Source: Lepiota brunneoincarnata (lineage: Eukaryota; Basidiomycota; Agaricomycetes; Agaricales; Agaricaceae). Taken from it: a stretch of DNA of 64,000 nt. The notes below the pieces were generated by a model. That model searched no databases and was not told the origin of the DNA. It saw nothing but the letters and a program-made list of their open reading frames with translations. The stretch is taken from NCBI GenBank assembly GCA_023014365.1, contig JAEBUN010000020.1, positions 62,001 through 126,000 of the forward strand, written 5' to 3'. The translations under genes were made by a program, and so were the position numbers. Of the stretch, positions 57,554 to 64,000 are shown one piece after another. Each line of letters begins with the position of its first letter. Positions within the stretch are counted from its first letter, which is position 1.

Positions 57554-58561
57554 TCAGCCGGCTTGTTTATCCGCCTCCATGTCCAGGCAGAATAACCAAC
57601 TATGCCCTAATAACCAGCAGTAGAAACACTTGCGATCGGAAAGCGACCCTGCCGGCCCACTTCCGGTATTCCTCTGGGCGTGATTATAACCGGCATGATT
57701 ATGTCCGTCCTTCGCCGAGCTCTCTAAATATGTTTTTAAGGTATGCCCCTGGATATTCATGAGGTCCTTAAGCTCAGCGAGGCCACCTGCCATCTGCGAG
57801 ACTTCATCCTGAAATTTCTGCTTTAAGCTTTGCAGTTCTCGCTTTACCACCGGGTCATAAGTCCCTGTTCCGGACGTCGCAGGTGGATGGCTCATCGATG
57901 CCGAGTTTACCGGCCTCAAATCCTGATGAAGGGATCGCATAAGTGTTTTGCCAATCGAAATTTCGACAGCTTTATCCACGACAATCCTCCAATCATAGGG
58001 GTCCTCTTCGCGTAAATCCTTTGCAGTCAGTGCCGACCCATCACTTGCGGTTCTACGCGCCCCGGTGATCGCTAATCTCGCATTGAGCACATCCTGGAAC
58101 ACCGAGTCCAGTGCGCTCGTAAATAACTCGACTAGCTCTCGGTTCGAGACTACCGCCGGCGACTTTAGACACTTCTCTGCTTCGAGAATGAATCGCCTTT
58201 TAAAGTCCAAGACTTTATGCTCCTCATTCATCGCAATGCCTCTACTCTCTGCGCAGAGTTCCCTCAAGCGTCGCACTGAGCCCTGCTCGGCTGCCACAGC
58301 CTCGGGATACTCTTTCTTTAATCTCTCTACGAAGCCTGTCCAGCTTCCTGCTAAGAACTCCGCAAAACTCATCCACTCTTCATGGATATCCTGGTCCACA
58401 TATAACACCGCCCAATTTATTCTTTCTGCCTCGTCCGTCGTCTTCGTTATCGTGAAGAGACGTTCCAGCGTCCAGAGATAATTTCTCAATGTCTGTGGTT
58501 TTGATGCATCCCACCTGGGAGCATTATTGCTAAAGGGAATTGGCATACGCTCGTGTCCCAT
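57554..58561 (-). pseudogene. Ty3-A gag N-terminal part
   Basis: From ATG 58561: MPIPFSNNAPRWDASKP, then a helical capsid-like domain (LRNYLWTLERLF, FVERLKKEYPEA), a coiled-coil stretch (LQSLKQKFQDEV) and a zinc knuckle CFYCWLLGHSWLFC just before TGA at 57556-57554. The frame is open further upstream to about 59097 without an ATG, giving a Lys/Ser/Pro-rich stretch that may be an untranslated leader or an alternatively initiated N-terminus. The TGA separates the knuckle from the rest of Gag; readthrough is possible but a mutation is likelier. Confidence 0.75.
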
Positions 58562-59107
58562 TTTTCTAGCTGTAGTCGTCGTCGACGGCGTAGTTTGGTT
58601 TGTCTGTACAGTCGGAGTTGACTGTGATATCTGTGGTACCGTGGGGGCACCAAAAGGGTTTGTATGAAACGAGTTTTGGTTTGGTAACGCTAAGCTTAGC
58701 GTAGGAACGGTCTGACCGTCCTGGTTTTCGGTGTGCAGAATATGCGCTATGTTGCGAGCTGAGGCTGGAAGCCTTATAGTAATTCTGGGAGCAGTAGAGA
58801 TCGGCGGTACGGCTTTTCTCAATACTGCAACTGCTGAACCACTCGCTGTGTTCGCAGCTAAAGCGCTAACGGGATCTTTTCGCTTTCGAGAGGTACTAGC
58901 GGCGATGAGGCCTTCAGAACCTTCTGGACGATTGGAGTTCCGAGTAGTTCTCTGTTTTGGTGGGTCGACCTTCCTGAGACTGCTCTCGAAGGACGTTTTG
59001 GGTGACTTTACAGTCTTTGCTTGAACCTTTTTCTGCTTCGCAGGTGAAAGGCGGGCCAGTGTCCAAGTCTTTTGGTGTTTGTCTCGTGAAATTCAACTGA
59101 AAACCCC

Positions 59108-59124
59108 CCTTGCGGTGGGCTCCA
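59108..59124 (-). promoter_or_regulatory. Ty3-A primer-binding site (tRNA type)
   Basis: TGGAGCCCACCGCAAGG on the minus strand, two bases after the 5' LTR end. The TGG start matches the CCA end of a tRNA. A near copy (TGGAGCCCACTGCAAGG) sits next to the LTR at 63061, so two families share this primer. Which tRNA is not determined. Confidence 0.7.
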
Positions 59125-59126
59125 GA

Positions 59127-60411
59127 TGAAAAGGTAGAAACGTTCGTATGTTTTAATATGGATAGTGGGCTTGTTTTCACTAAGCTTAGCCGAAATTCGA
59201 TAAGCTTAAGCTAATACAAGTGGAATGAGATAGATAAGAAACAGTTTCGTCTTTTAGGGTGTTCTGGGGGTGCGTTCTGACAGCGAAATTCAAGAGAGTA
59301 GTGTTTTAGAGGTTAACGAACAGCCGTTGAAGTTATCTTAGCCGTACGGTGCAACAATGAAAGGACAATCCCTGTCAATTCAAAGCGTGGGGTCTCTAGT
59401 CTCTGGTCTCTGGTCTCTGTCTCTGTCTCTGTCTCTAGCACTCTGGAACTCTAAACTCTGAACTCTGGTCTCTGTCTCTGTCTCTGGGTTGGTCGACGAC
59501 CGAAGAATTCACACTTAACGACGCACACTAAATAGCCCTCTGAAACCGTTCTTGATTATGGCTCGCAGACTTGCGTGTGGAAGCGGGGGTGAGACCTCTT
59601 GCTTCTCCACGAACAAGTGCGACCGTATTTATATTGTTTAGATACATACGAGAGATAGTAAATATGAAATAGAAAACAATAAGCTTAATTGTTACAGGCA
59701 CTGTAGAACATTTTGGAAGGTTCGGCAGCATTTCTACCTTGCCCTGGGTTATGGGTTTTTCTCTGATTAATGAATGGCAATCCAGCCAGACGTGTTTCGT
59801 GCTTGTCTGCATTATTCTGCGTCCACGCGAGCGCGTTAAGACTCTGGATCAATTATGATCGGAATGTATAGCGGATGGACAGTCCCTTGATCCGTTGTAA
59901 TTAATCTCAGTTAAGCAATAGGCCGAGGTGCCGGGACCCACAAAGCACTCGTTAATTAGGAGTCTTTGATATTTCTAGGGTTTTGGGCATCAGGTGTCGC
60001 CTCCCGAACGTTGAACGTTCCGTTCCGTGGTCCGGTCATCATTATTGGGCTCGCTTTCGACGTAATACTCCTGCGACAGCCGCTAGGTACATTCTTTATA
60101 TTCAAACGCATCCAGGTTCATCAGAAAACTGCTCGTAAGGTCCCTTGATGCGACTGGAGTATACTCGATAGACTATGTAGAGTCCTGAATCCCTCTGGAA
60201 AGCGTTCCGACAGTTTGGTTCACTAAGCTTAGTGATAATGAACTGGTTTGAACACTTCCAAGGCTCGAATATCCTCAATTCGGTCGAACTGGCTACTACG
60301 GGACATAGTACCAATCCTCTATAGAGTTCTTTAATGATATAGCCAATGATTCTATGTAGAGAATCGTTCCGGAGTACGGAATTCATGTATAGACGTGAAA
60401 TCGGCGTATCA
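59127..60411 (-). mobile_element. Ty3-A 5' LTR
   Basis: 1285 bases, TGATACGCC..CTTTTCA on the minus strand; TATAAATA at 59635-59628; microsatellite of GTCTCTG units downstream of it; four TAAGCTTA motifs. Confidence 0.87.
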
Positions 60412-61136
60412 CCGGGGGCAATGGGGTCCGTACGGGCCGGAGCAGGAGCCTGGGCTGCTCCAGGAGCAGGCGGTCCGGGGGCCGCCAAGGCGGGGCCGGA
60501 AACCACTGTGGTCTTCTCCTTCTTTGTCTTGGGAAGATGGACGCGCTTGCGCGCAATCCGCTTACCTAATACCACAAGGGCATCACCGAGTTGCTGCTCG
60601 GTCCCCCTAATAGAGACATGGTGCTCGTCGGCACCATCCGTGGCCACTGAATAGACACGGAGGTGAGCGCCGCTAATGTCTGCGACCTGTTTAAGGCCGC
60701 GGCCGCCGCGACCAATCACATGACCACTCAAGCCGTCGGCGATGACGAGAGTGGTCTGATAGCGATCGGCCTGGTCTTCCTGCGGGTAGTAGGCCGAGAG
60801 CGGGAGGGCGGTAGATGTGCCTTTTACCGAGGGGCGAGTGGGGCCCGGGCGGTTAGGAGTGCATGGGGCGCCGGCAGAAACCTGCGAGCAACCCTTTCGG
60901 GTAGTGGCCATTTGAATGACGGCTGGAGAAGGACCGGCGGCAGCCATCGAGGGACGTTCCTCGAGGGTGCGCAGGCGGGACGAGAGCGAACCAATCGAGC
61001 GGTTAAGCTTGCCGATCCAGGCCAATAAGGCCTGAGTGTCCTCACCTGAACGCGAGGGTCCTGCCAAGGCAGGGGCTGTGGTCGGTAGTGTGGGCGCAGT
61101 CGCTTTCTGCTTGCCTGAGGACTTTCGGCGAGGCAT
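60412..61136 (-). pseudogene. KH-domain Gag-like protein, truncated by the Ty3-A LTR
   Basis: From ATG 61136, 241 residues before the sequence enters the LTR at 60411. Basic Ser/Lys start (MPRRKSSGKQK), a coiled-coil-like segment (RSIGSLSSRLRTLEERP), a Pro/Thr linker, then a KH fold (TTLVIADGLSGHVIGRGG with the GxxG loop, GLKQVADISGAHLRV, IRGTEQQLGDALVVLGKRI) and an Ala/Pro-rich end. KH domains bind single-stranded RNA. Its position directly inside the family F LTR at 61216 suggests it is the first ORF of that element, hence a Gag analogue with KH in place of a zinc knuckle. Confidence 0.65.
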
Positions 61137-61215
61137 ACTGGCGATAGGGCTGGGGACAGGGTAGATGGGGTGCAGAGAGCTAGGGTGGCAAGTCCGCGTA
61201 GAGACCTGAATATTC

Positions 61216-61554
61216 TGTTAGGGGAAGTAAGGCACCGGAACCAAGTTGATATTCAGGTGGCGATTACAATCGCCACCCACACTATATATATACATAGTGG
61301 TCTGCGCACAGACCGGGTAACCAGACACTACGATAGCTACCAGTAATAACATACGCAAACAATAGACAAGCAACTAATAATAGAAGTCGCCCGCAGATCG
61401 GGCTCAGGGATGGGGGTGGCCGAAGGCCGAGACCGGGCTCGGGCATCGGGCATCAGCTAAGAAGGCCGAGCCCGGACGTCCAACCACAGGTCCCTAGAAG
61501 TACCTTGCGTAAGGGGGGGCGCAATGCAAAGCACACGACGCCAGTCCCCTTACA
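61216..61554 (-). mobile_element. family F LTR, 5' side of the KH-Gag element
   Basis: 339 bases, TGTTAGGGG..CCCCTTACA, same family as 34078-34388 with a longer GC-rich segment near its right end. It lies 80 bases outside the KH ORF. Outer flank TATAC and inner neighbour TATTC are similar but not equal. It has split the Ty3-A-family LTR to its right, whose first bases are missing. Confidence 0.7.
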
Positions 61555-62835
61555 TATACATGAATTCTGTACTCCGGAATGATTCTCTACATAGAATCAT
61601 TGGCTATATCATTAAAGAACTCTATAGAGGATTGGTACTATATCCCATAGTAGCCAGTTTGACCGAATTGGGGATACTCGAGCCTCAGACGTGTTCAAAC
61701 CAGTTCATTATCACTAAGCTTAGTGAACCAAGCTATCAGAATGCTCTCCGGAGGGATTCAGGACTCTACATAGCCTATTGAGTATACCCTGATCACATCA
61801 AGGGACCTTACAAGCAGTTTTCTGATGAACCCGAATGCATTTGAACATAAAAGAATGTACCTAGCAGCTGTCGCAGGCGTATTACGTCTATAGCGAGTTC
61901 AATAATGATGACTGGACCACAGAACGGAACGTCCAACGTTCGGGAGGCAATACCCGATGCCCAAAACCCTAGAAATATCAAAGACTCCTAATTAACAAGT
62001 GCTTTGTGGGTCCTGGCACTTCGGCATACTGCTTAACTGAGATTAATTACAATGGATCAAGGGATTGTCCATCCGCTATACATTCCGATCATAATTGATC
62101 CGGAAACTTAACGCGCTCGCATGGATGCAGAATAGTGCAGACAAGCACAGAACACGTCTGGCTGGATTGCCATTCATTAATCAGAGAAAAACCCATAACC
62201 CAGGGTGAGGTAGAAATGCTGCCGAACCTTCCAAAATGTTCTACAGTGCCTGTAACAATTAAGCTTATTGTTTTCTATTTCATATTTACTATCTCTCGTA
62301 TGTATCTAAACAATATAAATACAGTCGCACTTGTTCGTGAAGAAGCAAGAGGTCTCACCCCCGCTTCCACACGCAAGTCTGCGAGCCATAATCAAGAACG
62401 GTTTCAGAGGGCTATTTAGTGTGCATCGTTAAGTGTGATTTCTTTGGTCATTGACCAACCCAGAGACAGAGACAGAGACCAGAGTTCAGAGTTTAGAGTT
62501 CCAGAGTGCTAGAGACAGAGACAGAGACAGAGACCAGAGTTCAGAGACCAGAGACCAGAGACCAGAGACCCAGCGCTTTGAATTGACAGGGATTGTCCTT
62601 TCATTGTTGCACCATACGGCTAAGATAACTTCAACGGCTGTTTGTTAACCTCTAAAAACACTACTCTCTTGAATTTCGCTGTCAGAATGCACCCCCAGAA
62701 CACCCTAAAAGACGAAACTGTTCATTATCTATCTCATTCCACTTATATTAGCTTAAGCTTATTGAATTGCGGCTAAGCTTAGTAAAAACAAGCCCACTAT
62801 CTATATTAAAACCTATGAAAGTTTCTACCTTTTCA
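61555..62835 (+). mobile_element. 5'-truncated LTR of the Ty3-A family
   Basis: Begins at TATACATGAATTC, about 20 bases into the LTR, and ends CTACCTTTTCA at 62835. Orientation as the solo LTR at 31784. Missing 5' bases are explained by insertion of the family F element. Confidence 0.8.
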
Positions 62836-63060
62836 GCATGGCCTTGTAATGTCTCTTGGTCTGACAATGATGTGGTCACTGTAGGTCCTGCTCCTGATGG
62901 TTGTCGACGCTTCATGCTCTCAGAAGACTGACTTCGCTGGGATGGAAGCCTTGACTGTGACTGTGTCTGGACTCTTGGTTGGTCTGCTGTGTTGTAAGGA
63001 TTGTAGGGATAGAGAAGGAGTGTGGTTATGAGCTAGCCACCCCTTGCAGTGGGCTCCAAG
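62836..63060 (-). mobile_element. 5' end of another retroelement: PBS and gag start
   Basis: Minus strand from the LTR at 63061: TGGAGCCCACTGCAAGG, then a leader and a short frame beginning MKRRQPSGAGPTVTT that is cut by the Ty3-A-family LTR. Only about 27 codons of it remain. Confidence 0.5.
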
Positions 63061-63313
63061 TGTAAGGCTGCTACAAGTTCTCAGGGGTAAAAGACGTCCA
63101 TTCAGTAACTACGTGGCACGTATTTTAAAGGTTCTATGTGTCCGTGTTTCTACAAAAATTGGGAATAAAAGGAGTACTATGGTATGTAAATGAGAGACTG
63201 AGAGCGTAAACAAGCGAGTTTTCTACGTAAAATGAGTGTGAAGTTGAAAGAATTATGTGTAAGATAAGAATAAATAGAGAGAGATAAAGAGTGAGCCAAA
63301 TTACCACTGTACA
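63061..63313 (-). mobile_element. short LTR (family E)
   Basis: 253 bases, TGTAAGGCT..CACTGTACA, with TGTA/TACA inverted ends; adjoining PBS on its left. The 5' LTR of a minus-strand element whose body is mostly gone. Confidence 0.6.
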
Positions 63314-63369
63314 CTAGATAATTGCAATGTCCTCGCATAGCCGAGAGGGTGTCCCTACACTACATCCAA

Positions 63370-64000
63370 GGATGTGGTGCTTGCCAACAATACAAGATCA
63401 ATTGCCACCCCCTGAAGCCACCGCTTCAACCTATCCCTGGACCCCGCTCTACCCATCCATTCTCAAATATCTCAATGGATCTTATCACAGACCTACCCCT
63501 GGATGGACCCCATGATTCTATACTGGTCATGGTCGACCAGCTTACAAAGGGGATAATTCTAGAACCTACTGCAAAAACTGCCAATGTGGACAAGATCGCT
63601 GAAATTCTTATCAAACAGCTATTCTCTAGATTTGGCCTTCCTGAAAAGGTTCTCAGCAATTGCGACCCCAGATTCGCTGCCAAATCCATGAAAGAATTCT
63701 ACAAACAACTTGGAATCAAACAAGCACTCTCTACCGCCTATCACCCACAGACAGATGGACAAACAGAGTGATTCAATCAGGAAATAGAACTATACCTTGG
63801 CATCTATTGCTCATCAAACCCAAACAAATGGGCAAAGGCACTCCCACTCCTAGAATATGTTCACAACTCAAAGACACATGCCGAATGCCAACATACCCCA
63901 TTTGAACTCCTCTATGGATCAACCCCCAAAGGATTTCTGACCTCCGAGGAGCCAACAAACATTCCAGCAATAGGAGAGAAGTTTAAATACCTTGCCAAGA
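63370..64000 (+). pseudogene. Ty3-B-like integrase fragment, continues past the window
   Basis: Plus-strand copy of the integrase of Ty3-B, starting at GCGACQQYKIN and covering MDLITDLP, FGLPEKVLSNCDPRF, TAYHPQTDGQTE. A TGA at 63769-63771 replaces the CGA found in Ty3-B (QTERF), and the DRDPRF of Ty3-B reads NCDPRF, both explained by C-to-T or G-to-A change. Begins abruptly 57 bases after the family E LTR. Dead fragment. Confidence 0.85.

Larger units (their letters stand above)
38315..60231. repeat. dispersed palindrome TAAGCTTA through Ty3-A (27 copies)
   Basis: Exact copies found by reading start at 38315, 38335, 38828, 39372 (3' LTR); 39685, 40623, 42025, 42425, 43026, 43068, 43615, 52145, 52615, 53355, 53520, 53713, 54306, 55572, 55891, 56012, 57179, 57241, 58691 (internal); 59181, 59201, 59680, 60224 (5' LTR). 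Most extend to CTAAGCTTAG or one mismatch from it. The nested Ty3-B has no exact copy in its internal region. In bases 1-31,000 I noticed only two (about 4266 and 29856). Sites fall in coding, intron, intergenic and LTR sequence alike. Confidence 0.85.
38260..60411 (-). mobile_element. Ty3-A: large Ty3-type LTR retrotransposon with two antisense genes
   Basis: Minus-strand element: 5' LTR 60411-59127, PBS 59124-59108, gag 58561 to about 57180, protease 57104-55971, RT-RNaseH-integrase 55743-52225, then two plus-strand multi-exon genes (42546-52147 and 39885-41924), PPT 39568-39560 and 3' LTR 39559-38260. Removing the nested Ty3-B plus its duplicated five bases leaves about 13.9 kb. Gag-protease is damaged by TGA codons and frameshifts, while the RT-integrase frame (1172 residues) and the antisense Zn2Cys6 gene are intact. 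Flanks are ACGG (left) and CCGG (right): not an exact target duplication, and the two sides are unrelated, so the locus may have been rearranged after insertion. Same LTR family as the copies at 31784 and 61555. Confidence 0.85.

Noticed and set aside
57554..57556. Programmed stop-codon readthrough between zinc knuckle and the rest of Ty3-A Gag.
   Set aside because: Frame is maintained, but other TGA codons and frameshifts in the same polyprotein point to decay. Not excluded without other copies.
1..64000. CRISPR arrays, bacterial operons, riboswitches.
   Set aside because: Spliced genes and LTR elements show eukaryotic nuclear DNA; repeats seen are microsatellites, LTRs or gene duplicates.
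1..64000. tRNA or rRNA genes.
   Set aside because: I saw no cloverleaf with conserved tRNA boxes nor rRNA-like sequence, but I could not run a covariance search.

Overview
The window is nuclear DNA of a filamentous basidiomycete, most likely an Agaricomycete. Evidence: genes have many short introns (about 48-90 nt, GT..AG), a tandem family of BTB/POZ genes of the type expanded in mushroom genomes, clustered P450s beside a UbiA-family gene, and layered Ty3-type retrotransposons. I cannot name the species.

Bases 1-17,900 are gene-rich, mostly minus strand. Six BTB/POZ genes (588-2328, 4272-5136, 6558-7406, 9003-9594, 10421-11283, 14258-15189) share one architecture: exon 1 ends at a GGDL/GADL motif, exon 2 ends in FYN plus two bases, exon 3 holds the C-terminal helices. 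Copies 2-5 arose by tandem duplication with their spacers; copy 4 is truncated, and two further relics lie at 16.4 kb and 24 kb. Other genes are a small membrane protein (133-486) and a five-exon His-rich single-pass membrane protein with a beta-rich outer domain (12275-13991).

Bases 16,895-28,753 look like a small secondary-metabolism locus. A UbiA-superfamily enzyme diverges from three tandem nine-exon cytochrome P450 genes (18952, 21428, 25122) and a fourth copy cut off at 28753. Copies A and B are intact once introns are placed; copy C has lost a splice acceptor and a conserved Arg.

Bases 28,754-64,000 are a retrotransposon graveyard with one striking resident. A Ty3-type element (Ty3-A, 38260-60411, minus strand, about 13.9 kb without its insertion) has a 5' LTR, primer-binding site, gag-protease-RT-RNaseH-integrase, polypurine tract and 3' LTR. 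Between pol and the 3' LTR it also carries two multi-exon genes on the opposite strand. One, intact, encodes a 584-residue protein with a perfect Zn(II)2Cys6 signature; the other, 334 residues, is of unknown function. Being antisense to the genomic RNA, their introns survive retrotransposition. The palindrome TAAGCTTA is scattered 27 times through this element and is nearly absent elsewhere. A second, young chromovirus (Ty3-B, 43736-51984) is nested inside the second antisense gene, flanked by GTCTG. It has a self-complementary primer-binding site like the Tf1/sushi group and an extra zinc-knuckle ORF after integrase. Around them are solo and partial LTRs, a KH-domain Gag-like fragment, an integrase fragment running off the right edge, and two decayed genes carrying in-frame TGA codons, several of which fit former CGA codons.

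Intron positions are my own reading from GT/AG sites, phase and paralogue comparison. Nothing was checked by alignment software, RNA data or a database.
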